The notes under the pieces are model-generated. The model saw only the letters and a list, made by a program, of their open reading frames with translations, did not search any database and was not told where the DNA came from. 56,545 bases of DNA from positions 1 to 56,545 of the forward strand of contig JBJXFX010000051.1 in assembly GCA_046152925.1 (NCBI GenBank), in the 5' to 3' direction. The position numbers and the translations under genes are program-made. Source of the stretch: CAMAUF01 sp046152925. Lineage in GTDB: Bacteria > Chloroflexota > Dehalococcoidia > Tepidiformales > Tepidiformaceae. How positions within the stretch are numbered: position 1 is the stretch's first letter; every line of letters begins with the position of its first letter. Shown here piece by piece: positions 41,492 to 49,381 of the stretch.

Positions 41492-42586
41492 CTACGCGCC
41501 TCCGGGGACGACGAGCACTTTGCAGTCGCGCGGGTCGGCGAGCGCTTGGAAAGCGCCGGGCAACTCTTCGAGCGAGACTCGGCGCGTGACCAGCGGTGTG
41601 GTGTCGACGCGGCCATCGGCGAACGCTTGCAGGGCTTCAGCGTACTCGGCAGCGCTATAGCCCAGGACGAACTTCATCGTGATCTGCTTATTGATCCCGA
41701 GCAGCGGCGTGATCCGGTCCGGCTCCATGCAGACGCCCACGACGGTCACGGCGCCCCGGACCTGGACGAGGTCCATCGCCTGCTGAAGCGTGCCGGGGAC
41801 GCCCACGCACTCGAAAACCACGTCGGGCGCGGCCGTGATCGGCCCGCCGCCGTAGGATTTGTCCTCGCGGCCGGGCGCGGGGATGAAGAGCTTGTGCGCC
41901 AGTTCTTCGGCGAGGTCGACTTCTTTCGGGTTGAAGACGTCGTCGGCGCCGAGCAGCTTGGCGAGCTCGCGGCGCTCGGCGGAGTAATCGCTGACGGCCA
42001 CGTAGCGCACGCCGGTCTGCTTGAGCCAGAGGAGGGTCATCAGGCCGATCGGTCCCGCGCCCATCACCAGTGCTGACTGATGCGGCTGGATCCCGGACTC
42101 GCGCACCGCGTGGAGGCCGACGGCGCACGGCTCCGTCGTGGCCGCGACGTCATCGCTCACGTTGTCCGCAACGGGCAGGAGAAAGGCCGAGGACATCAGG
42201 ATGTACTCGGCGTAGCCGCCGGGGACTTCGGGGCTATAGCCGATGCTGAGGAAGCCGGTCGGGGTGTCCGGGGCCATGAGGATGGGCATGCTCGTCACGC
42301 GCATCCCGGGGGTCCACGACTCGGCGCCGGGACCGGCCTCGACGACTTCGGCGACGAATTCGTGGCCCATGACGATGCCGCCCGAGTAATCACGCTGGTC
42401 ATACCAGGCGTTGCGCCGGCTGTTCTGGGCTGTTTGGCGCATGTCGTCCATGTATCTCGCCGCGTGGAGGTCGGACCCGCAGATGCCGCAGGCGCGGATC
42501 TTGGCCAGGACCTGGCCGGGGCCGGGGGCGGGCCGAGGGACATCTTCCACGGTAAGGTTCTTCCCGCGTAGGACCATTGCGCGCAT
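41492..42586 (-). CDS. Zinc-containing MDR dehydrogenase lacking the structural-zinc lobe
   Basis: The 364-residue protein has catalytic-zinc motif CGICGSDLH (about 33-41), GHEF (about 74-77), an acidic TTEPCAVGLHA (about 149), Rossmann motif GAGPIGLMTLL (about 176) and DVVFECVGVPG. Where homologues carry four cysteines for the structural zinc, it has 'SMPILMAPDTPTGFLSIGYS' instead, and there is an insertion at 45-70 between the catalytic ligands. Structural-zinc-less MDR enzymes exist, but this is unlike the ADH at 1209. AAGGAGAA precedes the ATG, and a TATAGT -10-like box lies at 42625-42630. It is first in the catabolic operon. Confidence 0.85.
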   Translation of the reverse strand: MRAMVLRGKNLTVEDVPRPAPGPGQVLAKIRACGICGSDLHAARYMDDMRQTAQNSRRNAWYDQRDYSGGIVMGHEFVAEVVEAGPGAESWTPGMRVTSMPILMAPDTPTGFLSIGYSPEVPGGYAEYILMSSAFLLPVADNVSDDVAATTEPCAVGLHAVRESGIQPHQSALVMGAGPIGLMTLLWLKQTGVRYVAVSDYSAERRELAKLLGADDVFNPKEVDLAEELAHKLFIPAPGREDKSYGGGPITAAPDVVFECVGVPGTLQQAMDLVQVRGAVTVVGVCMEPDRITPLLGINKQITMKFVLGYSAAEYAEALQAFADGRVDTTPLVTRRVSLEELPGAFQALADPRDCKVLVVPGGA

Positions 42587-42624
42587 GAACAGTTCTCCTT
42601 CGACGAAACGTGCGAGTGGCCCCG

Positions 42625-42630
42625 ACTATA
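42625..42630 (-). promoter_or_regulatory. -10-like box upstream of the catabolic operon
   Basis: TATAGT on the minus strand matches five of six bases of the -10 consensus and lies about 38 bases upstream of the dehydrogenase start. No -35 is evident. Confidence 0.35.
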
Positions 42631-42669
42631 CCGCTTGAACGGGACTGGCCGCACCCGGACACTCCGCGG

Positions 42670-43263
42670 ATGGAGCGATTGCTTCTCGCCACATCGAACC
42701 CTGGGAAAGTCCGCGAGTTCCGGCGGCTGCTCGACGGCGTGCCCTTCGAAATCGTCACACCCGACGACCTCGGCCTCCGCCTGGAGGTCGAGGAAACCGG
42801 GCGTACCTACGCCGCAAACGCGGTGCTCAAGTCGAAGGCCTACGCGAGCGCGGGCGGCTGTCTCGCTCTGGCCGACGATTCCGGGATCGAAGTCGATGCG
42901 CTGGACGGCCGCCCGGGGCTGTACTCCGCGCGCTATGGCGGCCCCGAGCTCGACGATGCCGGGCGAAACGCGCTGCTGCTTCGCGAGCTGACGGGCGTCT
43001 CGGCGGCGAAGCGGGGCGCGCGCTACGTCGCGGTCGTGGCCGTGAGCGAGCCGACGGGCGAGACGGCGCTCAGCTTCGGGACCTGGGAAGGCAGCATCGG
43101 CGACGCCCCCCGCGGGAGCGGCGGCTTTGGCTACGACCCGTTGTTTGTGCTGCCCGATGGGCGCGTCTCGGCCGAACTGACGCCGGAAGAGAAGGACGCG
43201 CTGAGCCATCGCGGTAAGGCGGTCCGCGCGGCCGCGGACTACCTCCGGAGCTTGCAGGGATGA
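42670..43263 (+). CDS. rdgB: XTP/dITP diphosphatase (RdgB/HAM1)
   Basis: At 197 residues, the usual length, it has TSNPGKVREFRRLL (8-21), the catalytic block LADDSGIEVDALDGRPGLYSARYGG (about 65-89), FGTWEGSIGDAPRGSGGFGYDP (about 137-158) and LSHRGKAVRAA near the end. It hydrolyses non-canonical purine triphosphates (ITP, XTP) to monophosphates, keeping them out of DNA and RNA. The ATG at 42670 is chosen over an upstream ATG at 42610 because the conserved N-terminus begins here. Its stop overlaps the lipoprotein gene's start as ATGA. Confidence 0.95.
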   Translation: MERLLLATSNPGKVREFRRLLDGVPFEIVTPDDLGLRLEVEETGRTYAANAVLKSKAYASAGGCLALADDSGIEVDALDGRPGLYSARYGGPELDDAGRNALLLRELTGVSAAKRGARYVAVVAVSEPTGETALSFGTWEGSIGDAPRGSGGFGYDPLFVLPDGRVSAELTPEEKDALSHRGKAVRAAADYLRSLQG

Positions 43264-43775
43264 AGCGATTTGCGCCCGTAGTTTCGATGCTCTCGTTTGC
43301 AGGCGTCGTCTTCGCCTGCGGCGGCGGGTCGTCGCTCCCCGAGACGGAGCCGTGTCCCACGCCGACCGCGACGCCCACGGCGCGAGGCGGCGGGAGCGGC
43401 GGCCAGACGTTTCTCTACCGGAGGACGGTGCAGGATGGCGACCGCGTGCTGACCGGTCTGCTCGACCGCTTTCGCGCGGACTACCCCGAGGACACGTTCT
43501 ACCGGCGCGACGCGTTCCGGCCAGATTTTGCCGGGTGGGCCGCTGCCTCCAAGTGCGTTACAGCGAACATGCGCGCACTGAACGCGCCGGGGAACAACGA
43601 ACCGCTGAAGACGTTCGATGCGACGCTGGAGACCATCCTGACCGATTACGATGTCGCCGTGGATCGTGGCTCCGACGCCGTCCGGACGCGGAACACGTCC
43701 GACTACAAGAGCTTTTTCCGGCGGCTCGATGGCGTCGTCTCGCGGCTGAAGGAACACATGGGAGCGATGCCGTGA
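43260..43775 (+). CDS. Hypothetical lipoprotein
   Basis: The 171-residue protein has a lipoprotein signal peptide (1-19, with VVFAC at the cleavage site, Cys20), a Gly/Pro/Thr-rich linker (about 21-50), then a soluble helical domain with 'RDAFRPDFAGWAAASKCVTA' near 84 and 'YKSFFRRLDGVVSRLKEH' at the end. No family is recognised. It should be anchored to the outside of the cell membrane. It is coupled on both sides by four-base overlaps (ATGA with rdgB, GTGA with the crotonase), an unexpected mix of functions that probably reflects only shared transcription. Confidence 0.65.
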   Translation: MKRFAPVVSMLSFAGVVFACGGGSSLPETEPCPTPTATPTARGGGSGGQTFLYRRTVQDGDRVLTGLLDRFRADYPEDTFYRRDAFRPDFAGWAAASKCVTANMRALNAPGNNEPLKTFDATLETILTDYDVAVDRGSDAVRTRNTSDYKSFFRRLDGVVSRLKEHMGAMP

Positions 43776-44515
43776 GCGATGAACTGGTCGTGACGCGGCA
43801 TGGCGGCTGGGCCGAGGTGATGCTCAACCGGCCAGAGCGCAAGAACGCGCTCACGGGGCCGGTCTTCGCCGCGCTCGGCGAGGCGTTTGTCGAACTCAGC
43901 GCCGACGCCTCGCTCAACGCGATCGTCCTCGGCGGGGCGGGCGGGGCGTTCTGTTCGGGGTTGGACTTGGGCGCGTTCAACGCCCAGCCGCCGCCGCCGT
44001 GGCTTCCGGAGTACCAAGAGACGTCGCTCCAGGCCCACTTGAGCATGTACCGCTGTTCCATCCCGATGATTTGCGCGCTGGAGCGGTATGCGATCAATGC
44101 GGGCGCCGCGCTGGCGCTCGCCTGCGACCTCGTGGTCGTCGGCGAGGGCGCGTTCCTCCAGATCGGCGAGGTCCAGCAAGGGGTCGCGGCGCCGATGAAC
44201 GCGGCCTGGCTCTCGCTCAAGTTCCCGGAACCGGTGGGCGCGCGGTTGACCTTGATCGGTGACCGTGTCGGTGCGGCCGAGCTTTCGCGGCTGGGCATCG
44301 CGACGATGGTCGTCTCCGATGGCGAGGTGCTCGACCGGGCGCGGGCGTTGGCGACAACCTTGGCGGGCTTTCCGCCTTCGGGCCCTCGGGCGAACAAGGC
44401 GGCGCTGCGCGGCGCCCGCCCCGCGGACGCCGAGGCCGTCTTCCGCTCGGCCCAAGCCGCCGCGCGGAGCGTCCCGCGGCCAGCCGGCGGGCTTCCGTCG
44501 CTGAAGCGCGATTAG
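43772..44515 (+). CDS. Enoyl-CoA hydratase/isomerase (crotonase) family protein
   Basis: This 247-residue protein has WAEVMLNRPERKNAL (about 13-27), GGAGGAFCSGLDLGAF (oxyanion-hole region, about 54-69), 'ERYAINAGAALALACDLVVV' (about 104-123) and 'IGEVQQGVAAPMNAAWLS' (about 130). It is the crotonase fold; the exact reaction on acyl-CoA is not set by these motifs. The GTG start at 43772 overlaps the lipoprotein stop, so a longer frame starting at 43352 inside that gene is rejected. Its end overlaps the opposing phosphotransferase gene by four bases. Confidence 0.82.
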   Translation: MSDELVVTRHGGWAEVMLNRPERKNALTGPVFAALGEAFVELSADASLNAIVLGGAGGAFCSGLDLGAFNAQPPPPWLPEYQETSLQAHLSMYRCSIPMICALERYAINAGAALALACDLVVVGEGAFLQIGEVQQGVAAPMNAAWLSLKFPEPVGARLTLIGDRVGAAELSRLGIATMVVSDGEVLDRARALATTLAGFPPSGPRANKAALRGARPADAEAVFRSAQAAARSVPRPAGGLPSLKRD

Positions 44516-45672
44516 GCGAGCAGCTCGGCAGCGCCCGTATCTTCGATCGCCGCGATGTTTCGCTCGGCCGCCGCCGTCACGAGCCGGATGGCCGCGCGGG
44601 TGTCCCGGAGCACCGCTGCGCGGGCCTGCTCACTAAGCGTGGCGCCGGCGCCGCTCGCGATCAGACGTCGTGTGAGCCCGAGGAAGTGCGCCGGGAGCCA
44701 CATCGACACCAGGACCGCGCGCCGGTAGTCGTCCCAGAGGCGGGCGGCCGGGTAGTTAACCCCGCCGGCCTGGAGTCCCGCGCGGTAGCGGTCGAGCAGC
44801 GCTCGTTCTTCCGCGCGCCGCACGGCGACGGGGAGGCTGTGTGCGAGAAGATACCCGAGGTCGCGCGCGCCGCCCCCGCGGCCGGCGAGCTGCCAATCGA
44901 TGACGCAGAGCTCTTCGGGCGTCCCGGTCGCTCCGAAGAAGAGGTTCTCGGCGCGGAAGTCGCCGTGGATCAGCGTCCAGCCGGGCTCAGCGCAGGCGAG
45001 GACCAGCGAAGCCAGCCGCGGACCAAGGCGGTGGCCGACGGCGGCGAAGGATGCCGGGAGACCATGGCGGCCGAGCCGCGCTTCGAGGTCGGGCCACCCT
45101 TCGGCGAAGCGCCGCGCCCAGAGCGCGGCGTCGGCTTCCGGCTGGCGGACCCAGTCGGCCGTGCGCAGCTCTGCCTGGGCCCACCATCGCGCGTGGAGGC
45201 GCGCGAGGTGGTCGACCGCGGTATGGGCTTGCGCGGCCGTAAGGCCATCGAGCTGGCTCGCGGCGTGGAGATGTCCGAGGTCTTCCATGAGCAAGACCGC
45301 CTCCGGCTCGGCCGTCACGTACCAGCAGGCCGGCACGCGCACGCCAGCCCGGTGGGCCATGTGTTGGTAGAAGGCGACCTCGGTCGCGCCCAGGCTACGA
45401 ATCAGCGCGGCGAGGTCCTCATCAGGCAGTGGGTTCACTGGCGGCAGCTTGGCGATGATGGTTGAAGGCCCGGACGGCCCTGGCTCGTAGTCGAGGGCAA
45501 GCCGCAACGTCGTCCCAACGAATCCCCGGCCAGCCCCAACCTCGGTGGCGACCGCGGACCGGACCTCGCATCCCGGCGCGGCCAGCTGGAGGGCGGCTGT
45601 CAGCAGGCGCGGGCTGAGGTCGGGCGTCGAATCAGCCCTGCGATTTCGGTCTGTGGCTGCGCCGGTCGCCAT
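44512..45672 (-). CDS. Aminoglycoside-phosphotransferase-like kinase
   Basis: The 386-residue protein has the APH/ecdysteroid-kinase-like fold: a Lys-bearing strand TIIAKLPPVNP (about 73-83), 'AVLLMEDLGHLHAASQL' (about 125), the Brenner catalytic motif LIHGDFRAENLFF (about 237-249) and metal motif CVIDWQLAGRGGGARDLGYL (about 261-280). It resembles the family that phosphorylates small alcohols, including acyl-CoA-dehydrogenase-linked kinases; a drug-resistance role should not be assumed. An ATG at 45708 is an alternative start, but the conserved region begins much later. It is divergent from the RAM-moeA unit. Confidence 0.8.
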   Translation of the reverse strand: MATGAATDRNRRADSTPDLSPRLLTAALQLAAPGCEVRSAVATEVGAGRGFVGTTLRLALDYEPGPSGPSTIIAKLPPVNPLPDEDLAALIRSLGATEVAFYQHMAHRAGVRVPACWYVTAEPEAVLLMEDLGHLHAASQLDGLTAAQAHTAVDHLARLHARWWAQAELRTADWVRQPEADAALWARRFAEGWPDLEARLGRHGLPASFAAVGHRLGPRLASLVLACAEPGWTLIHGDFRAENLFFGATGTPEELCVIDWQLAGRGGGARDLGYLLAHSLPVAVRRAEERALLDRYRAGLQAGGVNYPAARLWDDYRRAVLVSMWLPAHFLGLTRRLIASGAGATLSEQARAAVLRDTRAAIRLVTAAAERNIAAIEDTGAAELLA

Positions 45673-45701
45673 CCGGCCATCGTAGGCTCGCCGGTGGTTC
45701 C

Positions 45702-45730
45702 TTGACACCCGGGCGGGGCCTTTCGATGAT
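45702..45730 (+). promoter_or_regulatory. Promoter of the RAM-moeA operon
   Basis: A perfect TTGACA (45702-45707) and GATGAT (45725-45730) are separated by 17 bases. The ATG at 45774 follows with a GGAGG site (45763-45767). Confidence 0.65.
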
Positions 45731-45773
45731 CGCTGTCCCCGTGGGCGCGACCCGCGGGCAATGGAGGCGAACC

Positions 45774-46025
45774 ATGGCCGTCCGCGGATATGTCCTCATT
45801 GAGACCGATGTTGGAAAGGCGAAGGCCGTCGGGGCCGCGATCCGGGAGATCGTCTATCCGAACGCCAAAGTGACGACCGTCGACACGGTCACAGGCCCGT
45901 ATGACGTGATCGTCCAGATCGAGGCAGAGGACTTGGACGCGCTCGGTAACGCGGTTACCGAGGCGGTCCAGAAGGTGAACGGCGTCCAGCGCACGAACAC
46001 CTGCCTCGCGGTGCGATTGGTCTAG
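45774..46025 (+). CDS. Stand-alone Lrp/AsnC ligand-binding (RAM) domain protein
   Basis: The 83 residues consist of only the RAM domain: AVRGYVLIETDVGKAKAV (2-19), VTTVDTVTGPYDVIVQIEAE (about 38-57) and the closing VQRTNTCLAVRLV. The DNA-binding helix-turn-helix of full Lrp/AsnC regulators is absent. Stand-alone RAM proteins bind amino acids or act as partners of full regulators. A GGAGG site six bases before the ATG supports this start over the upstream in-frame codon at 45702, which overlaps the promoter. MoeA follows with no gap, a stable-looking pairing whose meaning is unclear. Confidence 0.85.
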   Translation: MAVRGYVLIETDVGKAKAVGAAIREIVYPNAKVTTVDTVTGPYDVIVQIEAEDLDALGNAVTEAVQKVNGVQRTNTCLAVRLV

Positions 46026-47321
46026 ATGCCGCGGAACGGCGCGAGCACCGAAGTGATGATCAGCGTGGAGGATGCGCGCGAGCGCATCCTCTCCTTCTTT
46101 GCGCGACTCGGCACCGAGCGCCTGCCCGCGCTCGATGCGCTCGGGCAGGTGCTCGCCGAGGACATCATCGCGCCGTTTGATATCCCGCCGCTCGACAACA
46201 CGGCGATGGATGGCTACGCAGTCCATGCCAGCGACACGGCTGGGGCGAGCGAAGCGGCGCCCGTCGAGCTGAAGGTCGTGGGCGACTTGGCCGCTGGGTA
46301 CATCATGGCGCGGCACGTCGGCCAGGGAGAGGCGGTGCGGATCATGACTGGCGCGCCGATGCCGCCCGGCGCCGATAGCGTCGTCCCGTTCGAAGAGACC
46401 GACGAACCACTGCGCGAACCGAACGAACGCCCCGTGAAGACGGGCCGTGTGCGGGTGATGCAGGCCGCGGACGTTGGCAACAACATCCGGCGGCGCGGCG
46501 AGGACCAGCAGGCCGGGATGCCGGTCATCCCCGCGGGGCGCGTCATCCGCCCGTCAGAGGTCGGTGTGCTTGCCTCGATGGGGATCTCGGAGGTCAGCGT
46601 CTACAGGCGGCCGGTGGTGGCCATCCTTTCGACCGGCGACGAAATCACCGAGCCGGGCCAGCCTCTGCTGCCGGGCCGCATCTACGATGCGAACGCATCG
46701 AGCGTCGCCGCGCTCGTCCGCAGTTTTGGCGGGATCCCGAAGCTGCTCGGCATCGCGAAGGACACGGTGGAGGACCTCACTGAGCGGGTTCGCGCGGGGT
46801 TGGACGCGGACATGTTGGTGACGAGCGCCGGGGTCTCGCGCGGCGACTTCGATGTCGTTAAAGACGTGCTGGCACGCGAAGGCAACATCGACTTCTGGAC
46901 GGTCCGGATGAAGCCGGGGAAGCCGCTGGCGTTTGGCGCATTTCGCGCTCCTGATGGCCGGCTCGTGCCTCATCTCGGGCTGCCTGGCAACCCCGTGAGT
47001 TCGATGGTGGCGTTCGAGCTGTTCGGCCGGCCGGCGATTTTCACGATGCTCGGCCGGGCTGACTGGGAACGCCCGCGACTGCGCGTGACCACGCGCGACG
47101 AGGTCCGGAACATGGACGGCCGCCGCTTCTTCGCGCGCTGCATCGTCGCTCAGGGGGACGACGGGCGCTGGTATGCCGACCTCACCGGACCACAGGGGAG
47201 CGGCATCCTGACGAGCATGAGCGCGGCAAACGCGTTGACGATCATCCCCGAGGACGTACCTGCGGCGTACCCGGGCGACGAGATCGAGGTGATGATGATC
47301 GACTGGGAGCACGCTCCGTAA
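46026..47321 (+). CDS. moeA: Molybdopterin molybdenumtransferase MoeA
   Basis: The 431-residue protein has PFDIPPLDNTAMDGYAV (about 51-67), 'MTGAPMPPGADSVVPFEE' (about 107), 'VAILSTGDEITEPGQPL' (about 198), DANASSVAALV, the MoCF motif TSAGVSRGDFDVVKDVL (about 267) and 'GLPGNPVSSMVAFELF' (about 318). It inserts molybdate into adenylylated molybdopterin to form molybdenum cofactor, in the cytoplasm. The ATG directly follows the RAM-protein stop; an internal ATG at codon 11 (MISVEDA) is the start more usual in the family. No other moa or mob genes are visible. Confidence 0.94.
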   Translation: MPRNGASTEVMISVEDARERILSFFARLGTERLPALDALGQVLAEDIIAPFDIPPLDNTAMDGYAVHASDTAGASEAAPVELKVVGDLAAGYIMARHVGQGEAVRIMTGAPMPPGADSVVPFEETDEPLREPNERPVKTGRVRVMQAADVGNNIRRRGEDQQAGMPVIPAGRVIRPSEVGVLASMGISEVSVYRRPVVAILSTGDEITEPGQPLLPGRIYDANASSVAALVRSFGGIPKLLGIAKDTVEDLTERVRAGLDADMLVTSAGVSRGDFDVVKDVLAREGNIDFWTVRMKPGKPLAFGAFRAPDGRLVPHLGLPGNPVSSMVAFELFGRPAIFTMLGRADWERPRLRVTTRDEVRNMDGRRFFARCIVAQGDDGRWYADLTGPQGSGILTSMSAANALTIIPEDVPAAYPGDEIEVMMIDWEHAP

Positions 47322-47348
47322 CGTCAGGCAAACGACCATGGACTAACT

Positions 47349-47374
47349 GCTTCTGTGAACTGCTTCATAGAAGC
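47349..47374. terminator. 11-bp hairpin between moeA and the M6 protease promoter
   Basis: GCTTCTGTGAA (47349-47359) and TTCATAGAAGC (47364-47374) pair over 11 bases with one G-T wobble around the loop CTGC. It lies 27 bases after the moeA stop and ends two bases before the next -35-like element. There is no T-run, so it may end moeA transcripts weakly or act on the next promoter. Confidence 0.5.
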
Positions 47375-47376
47375 CA

Positions 47377-47407
47377 TTGGACAATCGCTCCAAATCCCCT
47401 CTAGGAT
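47377..47407 (+). promoter_or_regulatory. Putative promoter of the M6 protease-ATP-grasp operon
   Basis: TTGGAC (47377-47382; TGGACA in the next register gives an 18-base spacer) and TAGGAT (47402-47407) lie 40-70 bases before the start codon. The nine bases CCATTGGAC are identical to those before the ThuA gene. Confidence 0.45.
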
Positions 47408-47446
47408 GCCCCTGCTCGCCAAATGGGCGCATAGGAGGAGCACACC

Positions 47447-49381
47447 TTGGATTCTGGAGTATTCGACCGACCACCCGAGCCGCCGGCACTGCGCCGGCAT
47501 GAGCCAGCGTTCTGTGCCGTGGCCCCGAGCCCCGAGCTGCGTGAACGGCTGACGAGCGAGGTAGCACGCCTCCGCCGTGGCCGGGGTGCGGCCGCCGAAC
47601 TGATCGGCGTCTCCCGCGGCCCACGCTGGCCCGGCTTCGACGACGGGACGATCTTGCCGCCGGAAGAGTTCCCGGCGGGCACGGCGGCAGCGCGCATCCG
47701 CGCGGCCGCTGCCGAACGGGCCCCGCTCCGCGGGTCGGTGCGGGTGATCGTCGTCCTTGCCGACTTCTCCGATAAGGCGATGACGGCGACGCAGCAACAC
47801 TTCCGCGACCTCTTCTTCTCGACCGGCGTGATCGCCACGGGCAGCGTGAAGGAGTACTACCGAGAGGCGACGCATGGCCTCGTCGACATCGTCGGCGAAG
47901 TCGTCGGGCCCTACCGGATGCCCCAGACGCTCGCCTGGTACGCGAACAACAACTTCGGCATCGGCCGGCCGACGGGCGAACCGCGGGCGAACATCCTCGC
48001 CCGTGACGCGGCGAACGCGGCCAACGCCGCCGTGAACTTCGCCCCATACGACAACGACGGCAACGGGTACGTCGATGCGTTCGTCGTCGTCCATGCGGGC
48101 GCGGGCGGCGAGGCGAGCGGCAACGCTGGCGACATCTGGTCGCACAAGTGGGTGCTGCCGAGCGTCCTCAACGCCGATGGCACGAAGATCTTTGCCTACC
48201 TGACCGTACCGGAGGACGCACGCCTTGGCGTTTGCGCGCACGAGCTCGGGCACCTGCTGTTCGGCTTCCCGGACCTCTACGACACCGACGACACTTCGGA
48301 GGGCGTCGGGAACTGGTGCCTCATGGGCGGCGGCTCGTGGAACGGCGGCGGCGACACCCCCGCGCACCCCTCCGCCTGGTGCAAGGCGAACCAGGGCTGG
48401 GCGACGACGAACGTCGTGGCCTCGCCCGGTGGGACGCTGACGATTGCGGACGTGAAGTCGAGCCACACCGTCCACCGCGTCTGGAAGGAAGGGACGGGCG
48501 GTCCGGAGTACTTCTTGCTCGAGAACCGGCAACTGTCCGGGTTCGACGCCAAGCTGCCCGCTGGCGGGCTCCTGATTTGGCACATCGACGAGAACCAAGC
48601 CGGCAACACGGACGAAAACCACTACAAGGTCGGGCTCGTCCAGGCCGATGGGAAGCGCCAGCTGGAGTTGAACCAAAACCGTGGCGACGGGGGCGACCCC
48701 TACCCAGGCGCGGGCAACAACACGAGCTTCACGGCGACGACCACCCCCAATTCCAAGTCGTTCGCTGGCGCCGACACCTGCGTCTCGGTGACAGCCATTT
48801 CGCCGTCCGGCCCGACGATGACGGCGCAAGTCCGCGTGAGCTGCAAGACCGTCCAAAAGGACCTCAAGGACTCCAAGGAGACCAAAGAAGTCAAGGACCA
48901 GAAGGACCAGAAGGAGCAGAAGGAGCGCAAAGAGCAGAAGGAACAGAAGGAGCGCAAGGACTTCAAGGACGTCCGCAAGGAAGGCGGAAAGGATGGCCTG
49001 AAGGACGGCTTGAAGGAGTTCAACAAGGAACGGAAGGACATCAAGGACCGCTTCGAGCACAAGATCCCGGATCGGCCGCCATTCGGCCGCTTCAACTGGC
49101 CGATCTTCCGCAGCGGGGCCGCGGACCCCTACGGAGCGGGCGACACGGGGGCCGGCATGACGGATCCCTTCCAGGAGGAAGTCCTCGCGCGTCTCGCTGC
49201 GATCGAGGAGGCCCTCGGCATGTCCCAGCAAGGGGGCTGGGAGCCGTTCATCGGCAGCGACCTGCGGCCCGACCTGATCGGCGGGCCTGAGTACGAGGCG
49301 ACCGACCTCGACCTCCGGGCGCGGATGAGCGAGGGCGACGCGGGCGCGAAAGCTGCCTTCGACACCCTCCCCCCGCGGTGA
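47447..49381 (+). CDS. M6 (immune inhibitor A-like) metalloprotease with K-[D/E]-x repeat tail
   Basis: The 644-residue protein has four regions. A leader (about 1-95) without a visible signal peptide opens it. The M6 catalytic domain carries ARLGVCAHELGHLLFGFPDLYD, with zinc ligands H265, H269 and likely D276, and the Met-turn CLMGGG near 293. A beta domain follows to about 465. A lysine-rich tail (about 470-540) holds 13 successive Lys-[Asp/Glu]-x triplets. A C-terminal domain (about 540-644) follows with 'EEVLARLAAIEEALGMSQ'. M6 enzymes are normally secreted. The start is TTG at 47447 with AGGAGG eight bases upstream. It is coupled by GTGA to the ATP-grasp-like genes, suggesting post-translational modification (inference). 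Confidence 0.85.
   Translation: MDSGVFDRPPEPPALRRHEPAFCAVAPSPELRERLTSEVARLRRGRGAAAELIGVSRGPRWPGFDDGTILPPEEFPAGTAAARIRAAAAERAPLRGSVRVIVVLADFSDKAMTATQQHFRDLFFSTGVIATGSVKEYYREATHGLVDIVGEVVGPYRMPQTLAWYANNNFGIGRPTGEPRANILARDAANAANAAVNFAPYDNDGNGYVDAFVVVHAGAGGEASGNAGDIWSHKWVLPSVLNADGTKIFAYLTVPEDARLGVCAHELGHLLFGFPDLYDTDDTSEGVGNWCLMGGGSWNGGGDTPAHPSAWCKANQGWATTNVVASPGGTLTIADVKSSHTVHRVWKEGTGGPEYFLLENRQLSGFDAKLPAGGLLIWHIDENQAGNTDENHYKVGLVQADGKRQLELNQNRGDGGDPYPGAGNNTSFTATTTPNSKSFAGADTCVSVTAISPSGPTMTAQVRVSCKTVQKDLKDSKETKEVKDQKDQKEQKERKEQKEQKERKDFKDVRKEGGKDGLKDGLKEFNKERKDIKDRFEHKIPDRPPFGRFNWPIFRSGAADPYGAGDTGAGMTDPFQEEVLARLAAIEEALGMSQQGGWEPFIGSDLRPDLIGGPEYEATDLDLRARMSEGDAGAKAAFDTLPPR

Noticed and set aside
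43352..43771. N-terminal extension of the crotonase at 43772
   Set aside because: This stretch is an out-of-frame reading of the lipoprotein gene; a GTG with GTGA overlap gives a normal-length crotonase.
44512..45672. Aminoglycoside resistance gene
   Set aside because: Only the general kinase fold (Brenner motif) is shared; the length and N-terminal region fit the broader small-alcohol kinase group, and nothing indicates drug resistance or mobility.
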